Shown in pieces: positions 51,906 through 61,998 of a stretch of 64,000 bases of DNA. This stretch comes from Bordetella parapertussis (lineage in GTDB: Bacteria; Pseudomonadota; Gammaproteobacteria; Burkholderiales; Burkholderiaceae_D): contig CAMBFZ010000006.1 in assembly GCA_945866125.1 (NCBI GenBank), positions 73,501 to 137,500 of the forward strand, written 5' to 3'. A model generated the notes under the pieces. It had not been told where the DNA came from, ran no database searches, and saw only the letters and a program-made list of their open reading frames with translations. The translations under genes and the position numbers were made by a program. The stretch's first letter is position 1. Each line of letters opens with the position of its first letter.

Positions 51906-52895
51906 ATGTTTAATGCCATTGTGCTTAATAAAAACGAAGACGGCAGCACTAAAGCCGAGCTCACGCAACTCGATGATGCCCAACTTCCCGCCGAGGGCGA
52001 TGTACATGTCGCTGTGGATTACTCCACGATCAACTACAAAGACGGCTTGGCTATCACGGGTAAATCACCTGTAGTGCGCAAGTGGCCAATGGTGCCCGGT
52101 ATTGATGGTGCGGGCGAAGTGATCGCGTCAAGTCACCCGGATTGGAAGGTCGGCGACGCGTTTATTCTTAACGGCTGGGGTGTGGGCGAGAGCCATATGG
52201 GATGTTTGGCCGGGTACGCTAAGCTCAAGGGCGATTGGCTGATTCCGCGCCCAAGCGGTATGTCTTCGCGGACCGCGATGGCCATTGGTACCGCGGGTTA
52301 CACCGCGATGCTGTGCGCGATGGCGTTGGCTGAGCAAGGTGTCACGCCCGATCAGGGCGAAATTTTGGTGACAGGTGCGTCGGGCGGCGTTGGCAGTGTG
52401 GCAGTGGCGATTCTTGCAGCGCGCGGCTATAAGGTAGTGGCCTCGACCGGCAAGCTTAATGAGACAAATTATCTGAAAGCCTTGGGCGCCACTGAAGTGA
52501 TTGACCGTGCGAGTTTGTCGGAGCCGGGCAAGCCTTTGCAGAAAGAACGGTGGGCGGGGGTGGTGGATTCGGTGGGCTCACATACGTTGGTTAATGCGGT
52601 CGCGCAGGTTCGCTACGGTGGTGCTGTGACCGCTTGTGGTCTGGCGCAAGGGATGGATTTTCCGGCCTCGGTGGCGCCATTTATTCTGCGTTCAGTCAAA
52701 CTGATCGGTGTTGATAGCGTGATGGCGCCGAAGGCGCGCCGTATTGCTGCGTGGACGCAGCTCGCTGCCGAATTGAAGCCAGAGACGCTCGCAACAATGA
52801 CGCAGGAAATCACGTTGGCTGAGGCGCTGGCTTGGGCGCCGAAGATTTTGGCGGGGCAGGTGCGCGGTCGTTTGGTTGTCAATGTAAAGGCCTGA
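51906..52895 (+). CDS. acuI: AcuI-like acrylyl-CoA reductase / quinone oxidoreductase (MDR family)
   Basis: 329 residues from ATG 51906 (TGGGAGACAGT ahead); an in-frame Met four codons earlier belongs to the ribosome site region. Medium-chain dehydrogenase without zinc ligands: VDYSTINYKDGLAITGKSPVV, PGIDGAGEV, NADPH loop LVTGASGGVGSVAVAILAARGY and the C-terminal QEITLAEALAWAPKILAGQVRGR, all AcuI-type (YhdH). It reduces acryloyl-CoA to propionyl-CoA with NADPH, relevant to DMSP or 3-hydroxypropionate use; E. coli YhdH is the same group. A TATAAT at 51873-51878 is the likely -10. Confidence 0.9.
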   Translation: MFNAIVLNKNEDGSTKAELTQLDDAQLPAEGDVHVAVDYSTINYKDGLAITGKSPVVRKWPMVPGIDGAGEVIASSHPDWKVGDAFILNGWGVGESHMGCLAGYAKLKGDWLIPRPSGMSSRTAMAIGTAGYTAMLCAMALAEQGVTPDQGEILVTGASGGVGSVAVAILAARGYKVVASTGKLNETNYLKALGATEVIDRASLSEPGKPLQKERWAGVVDSVGSHTLVNAVAQVRYGGAVTACGLAQGMDFPASVAPFILRSVKLIGVDSVMAPKARRIAAWTQLAAELKPETLATMTQEITLAEALAWAPKILAGQVRGRLVVNVKA

Positions 52896-52896
52896 G

Positions 52897-54711
52897 ATGG
52901 TGTCCCCCAGCCGTGACGCAATGCGCTATGTGATTCGCCCGCATGATCTGGCACTACATCTGTTTGAGGTGGAGTTGATGGTTGCGTTGCCGGCACCAGA
53001 GGGGCAGCGGCTGAGTTTGCCTGCGTGGATTCCCGGCAGTTATATGATCCGCGATTTTGCGCGCCATATCGTGCAGATTCGCGCTGAGTCTGCTGGCAAA
53101 GCGGTGCGGCTGAAAAAACTCGATAAGCAATCCTGGCAAGCGGCACCTTGTAGTGGGCCGCTGCTTGTTCGCTATCAGGTGTATGCATGGGATTTGTCGG
53201 TGCGGGCGGCGCATCTGGACCAGACCCATGGTTTTTTTAATGGCACTAGTGTGTTTTTGCAGGTGTATGGTCAGGAATCAGTACCGCACGTTGTTGAAAT
53301 TTTACCGCCACAAGGTGATGCCTATGCAGACTGGCGGGTAGCCACCGCGATGACGGAGTTAAAGGCAAAGCGGCATGGTTTCGGTAGCTATGTGGCGCAA
53401 AATTATGATGAGCTGATCGATCATCCGGTTGAGATGGGCGAATTTAATTTGCTGCGATTTAGCGCGCATGGTGTGCCACATGAGATGGTGATTACGGGCC
53501 GGGTGCCAAATTTGGATGGTGCCCGCCTCTGCGCTGATCTCACGAAAATTTGCGAAGCGCAGATTGCATTGTTTGAACCTGCGACCAAAAAAGCCCCGAT
53601 GACGCGCTATGTGTTCATGACGCTGGCTGTTGGTGATGGCTATGGCGGGCTTGAACATCGCGCGTCGACAGCACTTATTTGTGCGCGTGGTGATCTCCCT
53701 GTGAAGGGACAGTCAGACATGAGCGAGGGTTATCGCGGATTTTTGGGTTTGTGCAGCCATGAGTATTTTCATACCTGGAATGTGAAGCGTATTAAGCCTG
53801 CTGCGTTTGCGCCGTATGCGTTGGATCGCGAAAACTATACGCCGCTGTTGTGGCTGTTCGAGGGATTTACCAGTTATTACGATGACCTGATTTTGTTGCG
53901 CGCAGGTTTGATCGACGAAGCAGCGTATCTGAGCCTGATTGCCAAGACGATCAATGGGGTGCTGCGTGGTAGCGGTCGCTTGAAGCAAAGTGTGGCTGAG
54001 TCGAGTTTCGATGCTTGGACCAAGTATTATCGGCAGGATGAAAATGCGCCGAATGCGGTGGTGAGTTATTACACCAAGGGCTCGCTAGTAGCGTTGATGC
54101 TGGATCTTACTATTCGCAAGGACACAGGTGGGCGCAAATCGCTAGATGATGTGATGCGTGCGCTGTGGCGTAATTTCGGGCGGGATTTTTATACGCCGGG
54201 TAGCAAAGGCGGACGTGGCGTGACAGAGGCGGGACTGGAAGCTTTATTCGATGAGATCACGGGCTTGCGACTGAAGTCTTTGTTTGACCGTGCAGTGCGC
54301 GGGACGCAGGATTTGCCGGTCGCAGAGATGCTCAAGGAGTTTGGTGTGGTGGTGAGTGACAAGCGCAAAGATAAGAAGCTTACGCTTGATGTGCGCACCG
54401 CACGCGAGGGCAATGACTGCAAACTCGCTAGTGTTCTCGCTGGTGGAGTTGCGCACCAGGCGGGCTTGTCGGCGGGGGATGTGCTGGTCGCGTTGGATGG
54501 CTTGCGTGTGACCGCGACGAATCTGGAGTCTTTGCTTAAACGGTATCGGTCGGGCGATGCGATTGCGGTGCATGCATTCCGGCGTGATGAATTGATGGCA
54601 TTCACGGCATTGATCAAGCCTGATTCGTCATCGCAGTTTGGACTTGATGCGCAGGCTAAGCCAGTCGCTGCCGCGCGTTTGCGAGCGAAATGGCTGCGAG
54701 CGACAAAATGA
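52897..54711 (+). CDS. M61 family metallopeptidase (glycyl aminopeptidase type) with PDZ domain
   Basis: 604 residues. N-terminal beta domain (LSLPAWIPGSYMIRDFARHI), gluzincin active site HEYFHTWNVKR (H288, E289, H292) with third ligand in WLFEGFTSYYDDL, and a C-terminal PDZ domain (about 490-560, VLAGGVAHQAGLSAGDVLVALDGLRV). No signal peptide, so it is probably cytoplasmic. M61 enzymes of this type cleave N-terminal Gly or Ala. The start is the ATG right after the AcuI-like stop (overlap-free, 1 bp), with an alternative Met at codon 9. Confidence 0.9.
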   Translation: MVSPSRDAMRYVIRPHDLALHLFEVELMVALPAPEGQRLSLPAWIPGSYMIRDFARHIVQIRAESAGKAVRLKKLDKQSWQAAPCSGPLLVRYQVYAWDLSVRAAHLDQTHGFFNGTSVFLQVYGQESVPHVVEILPPQGDAYADWRVATAMTELKAKRHGFGSYVAQNYDELIDHPVEMGEFNLLRFSAHGVPHEMVITGRVPNLDGARLCADLTKICEAQIALFEPATKKAPMTRYVFMTLAVGDGYGGLEHRASTALICARGDLPVKGQSDMSEGYRGFLGLCSHEYFHTWNVKRIKPAAFAPYALDRENYTPLLWLFEGFTSYYDDLILLRAGLIDEAAYLSLIAKTINGVLRGSGRLKQSVAESSFDAWTKYYRQDENAPNAVVSYYTKGSLVALMLDLTIRKDTGGRKSLDDVMRALWRNFGRDFYTPGSKGGRGVTEAGLEALFDEITGLRLKSLFDRAVRGTQDLPVAEMLKEFGVVVSDKRKDKKLTLDVRTAREGNDCKLASVLAGGVAHQAGLSAGDVLVALDGLRVTATNLESLLKRYRSGDAIAVHAFRRDELMAFTALIKPDSSSQFGLDAQAKPVAAARLRAKWLRATK

Positions 54712-54730
54712 AGTAATCAGTGGGGCGCGG

Positions 54731-55534
54731 CTAGCGCATAAACAGTCGCGCCAACTCCAAGCCCGGATCAGGCGCCCGCATGAATGCTTCCCCGACTAGA
54801 AATGCATGAACGTCGGCATCGCGCATGCGTTTGACGTCGTCTGGTCCAACAATGCCGGATTCGGTGACAACCATTTTTTCTGGCGGGATACGCGGCAGAA
54901 GCCCAATGGTGGTGTCAAGCGAGGTGGCGAAGGTGCGCAGGTTGCGATTATTGATTCCCAACATGGCGGTCTTTAACTTCAAGGCGGCGTCGAGTTCATC
55001 GGCATCATGCACTTCAACTAGCACGCCCATACCGAGCTCATGGGCGCAGGCTTCAAGTTCTGCCATCAAGCCGTGATCGAGCGCGGACACGATCAGCAAG
55101 ATGCAGTCGGCACCCCACGCACGCGCTTCATAGAGTTGGTAGGGATCGATGATGAAATCTTTGCGCAGCGCAGGGATCGCGCAGGCTGCACGCGCTTGTT
55201 TGAGGTAGTCGGGCGAGCCCTGGAAAAAATGCACATCGGTTAAGACGGACAGGCAGGCTGCGCCATGTTGCGCGTAGCTGCGGGCAATATCGGCTGGCAG
55301 AAAATTTTCTCGTAACACGCCTTTTGACGGTGAGGCTTTCTTAATTTCTGCAATGACGCCGGCATGACCAGCGGCGATGTTGTTGCGCAGGCTTGTTTCA
55401 AATCCACGCAGTCCGTGCCGCAAATCAGGGTCGGTTTCAACTTCCCTGCGCAGACTGGCGAAGTCCTGGCGTTTTTTTGCGGCAGCGACTTCGTCAGCTT
55501 TGACGTCAAGAATTTTATTGAGTATGTCGGACAT
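54731..55534 (-). CDS. trpC: Indole-3-glycerol phosphate synthase
   Basis: 267 residues, TIM barrel. [69 protein letters not shown] (catalytic Lys and Glu) and [15 protein letters not shown] are all present. Fourth tryptophan pathway step. Separate from TrpF as is usual in beta-proteobacteria. 6 bp downstream of trpD. Cytoplasmic. Confidence 0.96.
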   Translation of the reverse strand: MSDILNKILDVKADEVAAAKKRQDFASLRREVETDPDLRHGLRGFETSLRNNIAAGHAGVIAEIKKASPSKGVLRENFLPADIARSYAQHGAACLSVLTDVHFFQGSPDYLKQARAACAIPALRKDFIIDPYQLYEARAWGADCILLIVSALDHGLMAELEACAHELGMGVLVEVHDADELDAALKLKTAMLGINNRNLRTFATSLDTTIGLLPRIPPEKMVVTESGIVGPDDVKRMRDADVHAFLVGEAFMRAPDPGLELARLFMR

Positions 55535-55540
55535 GGTTTT

Positions 55541-56578
55541 TTATTGTGAGGCAGCGAGCTGCTGCGTGACTTGTACAAACTGATCGAGCTTGCTGCGGGC
55601 TGCGCCTGAGGCAATGGTGTCGCGGGCTCGTGCAATCCCGTGGGCGATGCTATCGGCTACGCCGGCGGCGTAAAGGGCGGTGCCTGCGTTGAGAATGACG
55701 ATGTCGCGTGCCGGTCCGGTTTTGTTGTCGAGCGCCTCGAGAATTTTTTGCTTAGATTCGGCGATGCCGGCGACTTGCAGGTTGCGACTGGCAACCATCT
55801 GCAGGCCAAAATCTTCGGGGTGAATGTCGTATTCGCGGATTTGGCCGTCGATGAGTTCGCCGACCATGGTGGCCGCCCCGAGTGAGACTTCGTCCATGTT
55901 GTCTCTGGCCCAGACAACGAGGGCATGTTTGGCGCCAAGTTGTTGTAACACGCGCGCCTGTATCCCAACGAGGTCAGCGTGAAATACGCCCATCATGATG
56001 TTGCGGGCACCGGCCGGATTGGTTAAGGGGCCGAGAATATTAAAGATGGTTCGTACGCCTAATTCTTTGCGCACGGGTCCTGCATGTTTCATCGCGGCGT
56101 GATGGTTGGGCGCGAACATGAATCCGATGCCGGTCTGCTCGATGGACTGGGCGACTTGAGCGGGTTTGAGGTTGATGTTGACGCCGAGTGCTTCGAGCGC
56201 GTCGGCGCTGCCGCTTGACGACGACACACTGCGACCGCCATGTTTGGCTACGCGCGCACCGGCGGCTGCTGCAACAAACATGCAGGCGGTTGAAATGTTG
56301 AAGGTGTTGGCGCCGTCACCACCGGTGCCGACGATGTCGAGGAGTTTGTCGGCGTCCTCAACGTGGACTTTGGTGGCGAATTCGCGCATGACCTGAGCTG
56401 CTGCAGCGATTTCGCCGATGGATTCTTTTTTGACTCGCAAGCCTACAGTGAGCGCGGCGATCATCACGGGCGACATTTCACCGCCCATGATCTGGCGGAA
56501 TAACGCTAGCATTTCATCGTGAAAGATTTCGCGGTGGTCGATGCAGCGCAGGAGCGCTTGTTGCGGTGTCAGCGTCAT
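55541..56578 (-). CDS. trpD: Anthranilate phosphoribosyltransferase
   Basis: 345 residues from ATG 56578 ([19 protein letters not shown]); a longer open frame upstream runs through trpG and is rejected. Phosphoribosyl-diphosphate loop [76 protein letters not shown]. Second tryptophan pathway step. 8 bp after trpG. Confidence 0.97.
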   Translation of the reverse strand: MTLTPQQALLRCIDHREIFHDEMLALFRQIMGGEMSPVMIAALTVGLRVKKESIGEIAAAAQVMREFATKVHVEDADKLLDIVGTGGDGANTFNISTACMFVAAAAGARVAKHGGRSVSSSSGSADALEALGVNINLKPAQVAQSIEQTGIGFMFAPNHHAAMKHAGPVRKELGVRTIFNILGPLTNPAGARNIMMGVFHADLVGIQARVLQQLGAKHALVVWARDNMDEVSLGAATMVGELIDGQIREYDIHPEDFGLQMVASRNLQVAGIAESKQKILEALDNKTGPARDIVILNAGTALYAAGVADSIAHGIARARDTIASGAARSKLDQFVQVTQQLAASQ

Positions 56579-56586
56579 TGCATTGC

Positions 56587-57150
56587 TCAAGTTTTCAGAA
56601 AGTTTTTTAGTAGTGCGTGACCATGCTCGGAGAGGATGGATTCTGGATGAAATTGTACGCCTTGGATTTGGAATTCTTTGTGTCGTACCCCCATGATTTC
56701 GCCGTCTGCGGTCCACGCGGTAATCTCAAGACAGTCGGGCAAAGAGGCGCGTTCAATGGCTAGCGAGTGGTAACGAATAATGGTGTAAGGGCTGGGCAGG
56801 TCTTTGAATACGCCCACGCCGGTATGCTGTATCGGCGAGGTTTTGCCATGCATGACTTCTTGGGCCCGTACGACTTTGCCACCGAATGCGGCGCCAATAC
56901 TTTGATGACCAAGGCAGACGCCTAGGATGGGTACTTTGCCGGCGAATTGCTGCAAAACTGGCACTGATACGCCGGCTTCGTGTGGCGTGCAGGGGCCAGG
57001 TGAGATGCAGATGCGGTCTGGTTTTAAGGCGGTGATTTGCTCAATAGTGAGCTCATCGTTGCGATAGGTGTGCACGTCTTCGCCGAGCTCACCAAAGTAT
57101 TGCACCAGGTTGTAGGTGAAGGAATCGTAGTTGTCGATCATTAGCAGCAT
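56587..57150 (-). CDS. trpG: Anthranilate synthase component II (glutamine amidotransferase)
   Basis: 187 residues from ATG 57150, 1 bp after the trpE stop. Class I amidotransferase with the triad Cys in [12 protein letters not shown] and the late [13 protein letters not shown] (His and Glu). Supplies ammonia to TrpE, and in this group may also serve 4-aminobenzoate synthesis. Longer in-frame starts run inside trpE and are rejected. Confidence 0.96.
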   Translation of the reverse strand: MLLMIDNYDSFTYNLVQYFGELGEDVHTYRNDELTIEQITALKPDRICISPGPCTPHEAGVSVPVLQQFAGKVPILGVCLGHQSIGAAFGGKVVRAQEVMHGKTSPIQHTGVGVFKDLPSPYTIIRYHSLAIERASLPDCLEITAWTADGEIMGVRHKEFQIQGVQFHPESILSEHGHALLKNFLKT

Positions 57151-57151
57151 C

Positions 57152-58648
57152 TCAGATCTCTCCGTCGAGTCCGTCTTGCACCTGTTCCGCGGCACGTAGC
57201 ACGGCGCGGGCTTTATTTTCGGTTTCTTGCCATTCCATTTCTGGCACGGAGTCGGCAACGATGCCGGCTGCGGCTTGCGCATAGAGCATGCCGTCTTTGA
57301 TGACGCCGGTGCGAATTGCAATCGCAAGATCCATTTCCCCGCCGAATGACAGATAGCCGCAGGCGCCGCCATAGATGCCACGCTTGACTGGCTCGAGCTC
57401 ATCGATGATTTCCATTGCCCTTACTTTGGGTGCACCCGAGAGGGTGCCGGCCGGGAAGGTGGCGCGTAAGACATCAAGGTTGGACATGCCGGGCTTGAGC
57501 ATGCCTTCAACGTTGGAGACGATGTGCTGGACGTGCGAATATTTTTCGATGATGAATTTATCTGTGACGCGCACGCTGCCAATCTCGGCGATTCGTCCGA
57601 TGTCGTTGCGGGCGAGATCGATCAGCATCACGTGTTCCGCAATTTCTTTGGGGTCTGCTAATAATTCAGTGGCTAGCTTGGCATCCTGCTCGGGCGTGCC
57701 GCCGCGTGGGCGGGTGCCTGCCAGCGGGCGGATGGTGACTTTTTTGCCGCCTTCGCGCAGGGCTTCGTTACGCACCAAAATTTCGGGCGAGCTACCAACG
57801 ATATGCATGTCGCCAAAGTTATAAAAGTACATGTAAGGCGAAGGATTAAGCGATCGTAGCGCCCGGTAGAGCGATAAGGGCGAGTCAACATAGGGCTTGC
57901 GGATGCGCTGGCCGATTTGTACTTGCATCAGGTCGCCGGCCATGATGTATTCCTTGGCTTTGGCGACGGCGGCTAAGTAGTCGGTTTTGGAGAAATCGCG
58001 CACGGCCTCTGTGCGCACCGAAGCTGATGTGACGGGTGCATCGACGGCGCGGCGTAGCATGGCCCGCAAATCTCGGAGTTTCTGACGCGCACGTCCATAA
58101 GCTTCAGGCTGGGTGGTATCGGCGTAGACGATGAGGTAGAGCTTGCCGGAGAGGTTGTCGATGACGGCTAGTTCTTCAGTCAACAGTAATTGAATATCAG
58201 GCAGTTGCAAGTCGTCTTTGGGTGCGCTGTCTGCGAGCTTGTGCTCGATGTGGCGCACGGCATCGTAGCCAAAATAGCCGGCCAGCCCACCGCAGAAGCG
58301 CGGCATGCCAGCGCTGAGTGCGACTTTGTAGCGGGATTGAAATGCTTCGATGAAGTCGAGCGGATTTTTGTCTGAGGTCTCGATGACTTCACCATTTTTG
58401 ACGACTTCGACGCGTATGCCGATGCTGCGTATCAGGGTGCTTGCAGGTAGACCGATGAATGAGTAGCGGCCAAAGCGCTCGCCGCCGACGACAGATTCGA
58501 GCAAGAAGGTGTTTTTGCCGCCGTTTTGGGTTTGTGCCAGTTTTAGATAAAGGCTCAGCGGAGTTTCGAGGTCGGCAAAGGCTTCTGCTAAGAGCGGAAT
58601 ACGGTTGTAGCCTTCTGCGGCCAGTGATTTGAATTCGAGTTCTGTCAT
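57152..58648 (-). CDS. trpE: Anthranilate synthase component I
   Basis: 498 residues. Chorismate-binding enzyme making anthranilate with TrpG. The feedback site region near the N-terminus ([19 protein letters not shown]) and the catalytic blocks [68 protein letters not shown] are complete. A CCGGAGAGAAAC site precedes the ATG. The 186-bp gap to gph carries a likely Trp leader peptide (58737), hinting at attenuation. Confidence 0.97.
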   Translation of the reverse strand: MTELEFKSLAAEGYNRIPLLAEAFADLETPLSLYLKLAQTQNGGKNTFLLESVVGGERFGRYSFIGLPASTLIRSIGIRVEVVKNGEVIETSDKNPLDFIEAFQSRYKVALSAGMPRFCGGLAGYFGYDAVRHIEHKLADSAPKDDLQLPDIQLLLTEELAVIDNLSGKLYLIVYADTTQPEAYGRARQKLRDLRAMLRRAVDAPVTSASVRTEAVRDFSKTDYLAAVAKAKEYIMAGDLMQVQIGQRIRKPYVDSPLSLYRALRSLNPSPYMYFYNFGDMHIVGSSPEILVRNEALREGGKKVTIRPLAGTRPRGGTPEQDAKLATELLADPKEIAEHVMLIDLARNDIGRIAEIGSVRVTDKFIIEKYSHVQHIVSNVEGMLKPGMSNLDVLRATFPAGTLSGAPKVRAMEIIDELEPVKRGIYGGACGYLSFGGEMDLAIAIRTGVIKDGMLYAQAAAGIVADSVPEMEWQETENKARAVLRAAEQVQDGLDGEI

Positions 58649-58690
58649 GTTTCTCTCCGGGCCGCTATTGTAAAGGAGCGGCGAGATTCT

Positions 58691-58719
58691 AAAAAACGGT
58701 GCGGCTTGTGAAGCAAGCC
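58691..58719 (-). promoter_or_regulatory. Candidate trp leader terminator/attenuator
   Basis: On the minus strand GGCTTG / CAAGCC form a 6-bp stem over CTTCA, then GCACCG and TTTTTT. The six bases between stem and U-run make it weaker than a standard terminator. A segment beside the Trp codons (TGTGGC) can pair with GCCGCA just past the stem, an antiterminator-like alternative. This pairing is inference. Confidence 0.4.
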
Positions 58720-58736
58720 CTCAGCATGGTGTAGGA

Positions 58737-58823
58737 TCAGTGGATCTGCGAATGCCAGCGTCGCCACAGCCAGGCCTCGAAGGCGCCTGGTGAGGTTAGC
58801 TTAGGTTTTTTAGAAAAAAACAT
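58737..58823 (-). CDS. Putative Trp leader peptide upstream of trpE
   Basis: 28 codons, ATG at 58823, 11 bp after the gph stop, ending at TGA 58737-58739. The sequence contains AWLWRRW: three Trp codons (18, 20, 23) within six codons, in a proteome where Trp is rare. It ends 88 bp before the trpE start, with a candidate hairpin and T-run between. This is the layout of ribosome-mediated attenuation. The weak points are the lack of a Shine-Dalgarno (translation could be coupled to gph) and the untidy terminator. Confidence 0.6.
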   Translation of the reverse strand: MFFSKKPKLTSPGAFEAWLWRRWHSQIH

Positions 58824-58834
58824 GATGGTGGAGG

Positions 58835-59521
58835 TCAAACGGCCAGCAAATGTGCCGCATCAAATAATGAATCGACTATACCATCCGAGTCAATTGTCTG
58901 TACAGACTGGCCATGGTTATACCCATAGGGCACGGTCAATACGCGGCAGCCGGCGGCGCGTGCTGCTTGTGCATCATTGGATGAATCGCCGATGGCAAGC
59001 ATGTGCGCAGGCTCGATTGAAAAATCTTGGCAAACAGTGAGTAGGGGCAGGGGATCAGGTTTTTTCTTTGCGAGGGAATCGCCGCCATAGACGATCTCAA
59101 AATACGGTGCCAGTCCTGTTTTTTCGAGGAGCGGCAAGGCAAAGGCGATCGGCTTATTGGTGACGCAGGCGAGTCGCAAACCCTGCTCGCGCATGGCCTG
59201 AAGTCCCTCGCGCACGCCCGGATAGACACTACTGAATTGCCCATTGATGCGCGTATAGTGACGCTGGTAGTCAGCTAATGCCTGTTCAAAGCGTGCTTCG
59301 ACGTCGTGGGCGTCAAAGTCGACACCGAGCACGCGCCGCATCAGGTTCTCTGAACCTTTGCCGATAAATTCAGTGATGACGTCAATGTCTAGTGGCGCCA
59401 GATCAATCTCGGCACGCATGCAGTTGATGGCAACATGAAAATCCGGTGCGGTGTGGACCATGGTACCGTCGAGGTCAATGATGACGCCGGAAATATCCTT
59501 GAATAAATTGGAGGAAGTCAT
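58835..59521 (-). CDS. gph: Phosphoglycolate phosphatase
   Basis: 228 residues, HAD superfamily. DxDG nucleophile motif [12 protein letters not shown], motif II VTNKP, motif [15 protein letters not shown] and [27 protein letters not shown]. Degrades 2-phosphoglycolate formed in DNA end repair or the oxygenase reaction. Starts 4 bp inside the rpe stop (ATGA). The rpe-gph-trp order is typical of beta- and gamma-proteobacteria. Confidence 0.95.
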   Translation of the reverse strand: MTSSNLFKDISGVIIDLDGTMVHTAPDFHVAINCMRAEIDLAPLDIDVITEFIGKGSENLMRRVLGVDFDAHDVEARFEQALADYQRHYTRINGQFSSVYPGVREGLQAMREQGLRLACVTNKPIAFALPLLEKTGLAPYFEIVYGGDSLAKKKPDPLPLLTVCQDFSIEPAHMLAIGDSSNDAQAARAAGCRVLTVPYGYNHGQSVQTIDSDGIVDSLFDAAHLLAV

Positions 59522-60183
59522 ACGGTGGCGAGTTGGGTACGCATGGCGTCGATGACGGCGCGGTAGTCGGGTTTGCCGAAAATGGCGGAGCCAGCAACAA
59601 AGGTGTCGGCGCCGGCAGCAGCGACAGCAGCAATGTTCTCGACTTTCACGCCGCCATCTACTTCAAGCAAAATGTCGCGACCGGAGTCGTTGATAAGTTT
59701 GCGCACCGCTGCGACTTTTTTCAGTGCCTCGCCAATGAATGATTGTCCGCCAAAGCCAGGATTGACGGACATGATCAGGATCAGATCAAGCTTGTCCATA
59801 ACGTGCTCGAGATAATGAAGTGGCGTGCCGGGATTAAATACCAGCCCGGCTTTGCAGCCTTGATCTCGGATGAGTTGCAGAGTCCGGTGGATGTGTTCAG
59901 ATGCCTCTGGATGAAAGCTGATGATGTTGGCACCGGCCTTGGCGAAGTCAGGAATAATGCGGTCGACTGGCTTGACCATCAGATGCACATCAATCGGAAC
60001 CTGGACATGCGGGCGAATTGCCTCGCATACCAAAGGGCCTATTGTTAGATTGGGAACGTAGTGATTATCCATGACATCAAAGTGGATAATATCCGCGCCG
60101 GCGGCAACGACATTGCGAACCTCTTCGCCCAAACGGGCAAAATCGGCAGACAGGATGCTGGGCGCGATGCGGTAAGTTGTCAT
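59518..60183 (-). CDS. rpe: Ribulose-phosphate 3-epimerase
   Basis: 221 residues from ATG 60183 ([19 protein letters not shown] is the standard opening; a much longer frame upstream is unsupported). Blocks: [17 protein letters not shown] (Asp, His), [42 protein letters not shown] and [32 protein letters not shown]. Divergent from apaG. Pentose phosphate pathway. Confidence 0.97.
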   Translation of the reverse strand: MTTYRIAPSILSADFARLGEEVRNVVAAGADIIHFDVMDNHYVPNLTIGPLVCEAIRPHVQVPIDVHLMVKPVDRIIPDFAKAGANIISFHPEASEHIHRTLQLIRDQGCKAGLVFNPGTPLHYLEHVMDKLDLILIMSVNPGFGGQSFIGEALKKVAAVRKLINDSGRDILLEVDGGVKVENIAAVAAAGADTFVAGSAIFGKPDYRAVIDAMRTQLATV

Positions 60184-60337
60184 GAGCGTATTCCTATTAA
60201 TTGAAGCAAACATTTTACCTTGACCCGCGAGTGATTCACTTCTGCGCTTGCGGGTTTGCAAAATTTCGTGTGCAATCGAAGGCTGGCATTGCGCGGCGCT
60301 GGTGCGGCAATTATTAAAGAGAGAGTTTGAGAACAAC

Positions 60338-60712
60338 ATGGCAGCCTACGAACTAACTGTGACGATCCGCACGCAATACTTAGCAGATCAATCTGATCCG
60401 GACCGCTCCCGATTTGTATTTGCCTATGCGGTGACGATTAAAAATACAGGCGGCGTTGCTGCGCAGTTGATCTCACGTCATTGGGTGATTACGGATGCCA
60501 ATGAACACATTGAGCAAGTAAAGGGCCTCGGCGTTGTTGGGCATCAGCCTTTGCTTAAGCCGGGCGAACAATTCGAATACACCAGCGGTACATCACTGAC
60601 GACCCCGCAAGCCACGATGCATGGCGAATATTTTTGCGTTGCCGAAGATGGCGAGCAGTTCGTGGCGAAAATTCCGGAGTTTGTGTTGTCCTTGCCGCGT
60701 ACTCTTCATTAA
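60338..60712 (+). CDS. apaG: ApaG protein
   Basis: 124 residues from ATG 60338 (an in-frame start 30 codons earlier lacks support). Immunoglobulin-like fold: [98 protein letters not shown]. Named for a link to cobalt resistance in enterobacteria; the biochemical role is not known. Confidence 0.93.
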   Translation: MAAYELTVTIRTQYLADQSDPDRSRFVFAYAVTIKNTGGVAAQLISRHWVITDANEHIEQVKGLGVVGHQPLLKPGEQFEYTSGTSLTTPQATMHGEYFCVAEDGEQFVAKIPEFVLSLPRTLH

Positions 60713-60813
60713 GTATCGTCGTCTTCGTCTTTGCGGCCGGAGAACATGGTCCACCAGACAATAAAAATCAGTAAGCCCAGCGCAAGTCCTGCCTCAAGAA
60801 ATAACAACCACAT
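60709..60813 (-). CDS. 34-residue membrane protein between apaG and mltA
   Basis: ATG 60813, stop 60709-60711, so 34 residues. GATATAAGAGGACACAATACG before the ATG gives a good AGAGGA site. Sequence plan: one transmembrane helix (about 2-21, LLFLEAGLALGLLIFIVWW), TMFSGRKDE and an Asp-rich end. It lies antisense to both neighbouring genes and overlaps the last 4 bp of apaG. Not recognised; similar short 'WWTMF' proteins may be widespread but I cannot check. Confidence 0.6.
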   Translation of the reverse strand: MWLLFLEAGLALGLLIFIVWWTMFSGRKDEDDDT

Positions 60814-60819
60814 CGTATT

Positions 60820-61998
60820 GTGTCCTCTTATATCAAGCGCTTTAGTTTAACTGTTTCATTCGCTGCGCTGTCGCTTTCGCTGACGGCTTGTATGACGCCG
60901 ACTATTAAAAAACCAGCGCCGCCAGTTGAAACCCTGCGCCCCGTCAGTTTTGCCGAACTCCCCGGATGGGCAGAGGATGATCTTCGACAGGCTTGGCCGG
61001 CATTGATGACTTCATGCGATGCGTTGGCAAAAAAGCCGGACTGGCGAGAGGTATGCACGCTCGCTGCGGCGATTGATCCTTCGGATGCTTTGGTGGTTCG
61101 AGGTTATTTTGAGTCGCACTTCATTCCACATCAAGTGACGAATGCTGACGCGAGCGTGACGGGTATGGTGACGGGTTATTACGAACCTTTATTGCGTGGT
61201 TCTCGCTCGCGCATCGGGCCATTCCAAACGGTGCTGTACCGGGTGCCGGAAGATTTGCTAACGATTGAGTTATCAAGTTTACATCCCGAGCTGAAAAACA
61301 AACGGCTGCGAGGCAAGCTAGTTGGCAATAAGGTCGTTCCTTATTTATCGCGCGCCGAAATCACGCAGCAGAACGCACTGGCGGGCGCGGAATTAATCTG
61401 GGTCGACAATCCGGTAGAGGCGTTTTTTTTGCAGGTGCAGGGCTCCGGTCGTGTGTACATTGAGGAGAGCAAAGAAACTGTGCGCGTCGCGTATGCGGAT
61501 CAAAATGGACATCCCTACAAATCGATTGGCCGCTATCTTGTTGAGCTCGGCGAGCTTAAGCTCGAACAGGCCTCTGCTCAAAATATTGTCGCCTGGGCGG
61601 CTGCAAATCCTGCGCGACTTTCCGAGCTTCTTAATGTAAACCCGAGCTTTGTTTTTTTTCGCGAAGAAAAACTGAACAATCCCGACCAAGGACCAAAGGG
61701 CGCGCTGGGTGTAGCGCTGACTGCACGGCGCTCGATAGCGATTGACCCGCAATTCATTCCTTTAGGTGCGCCGGTTTTCCTCGCTTCGACAGCGCCTGGT
61801 AGCCAAATACCATTAAGGCGCCTGATGATGGCGCAAGATACAGGGGGGGCGATTCGTAATGCGGTGCGTGCCGATTTTTTTTGGGGCTTTGGCGCCGAGG
61901 CGGGCGAACAGGCCGGCAAGATGAAGCAAGTCGGCATGATGTGGGTCTTGTTGCCCAAGGCTTTCGTTCAACGGCCTAGGCAGATCGGCAGGGACTAA
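60820..61998 (+). CDS. mltA: Membrane-bound lytic murein transglycosylase A
   Basis: 392 residues from GTG 60820. Lipobox LTAC (C24). MltA/3D domain: TGYYEPLLRGSRSR, LIWVDNPVEAFFLQVQGSGRV, GYSIGRYL-like PYKSIGRYLVELG, then the 3D motif GVALTARRSIAIDPQFIPLGAPVFL with catalytic Asp in MMAQDTGGAIR and WGFGAEAGEQAGKMKQVGMMWVLLP. Cleaves glycan strands to 1,6-anhydromuropeptides. Its last 186 bp overlap the hemerythrin-like gene on the other strand. Confidence 0.95.
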   Translation: MSSYIKRFSLTVSFAALSLSLTACMTPTIKKPAPPVETLRPVSFAELPGWAEDDLRQAWPALMTSCDALAKKPDWREVCTLAAAIDPSDALVVRGYFESHFIPHQVTNADASVTGMVTGYYEPLLRGSRSRIGPFQTVLYRVPEDLLTIELSSLHPELKNKRLRGKLVGNKVVPYLSRAEITQQNALAGAELIWVDNPVEAFFLQVQGSGRVYIEESKETVRVAYADQNGHPYKSIGRYLVELGELKLEQASAQNIVAWAAANPARLSELLNVNPSFVFFREEKLNNPDQGPKGALGVALTARRSIAIDPQFIPLGAPVFLASTAPGSQIPLRRLMMAQDTGGAIRNAVRADFFWGFGAEAGEQAGKMKQVGMMWVLLPKAFVQRPRQIGRD

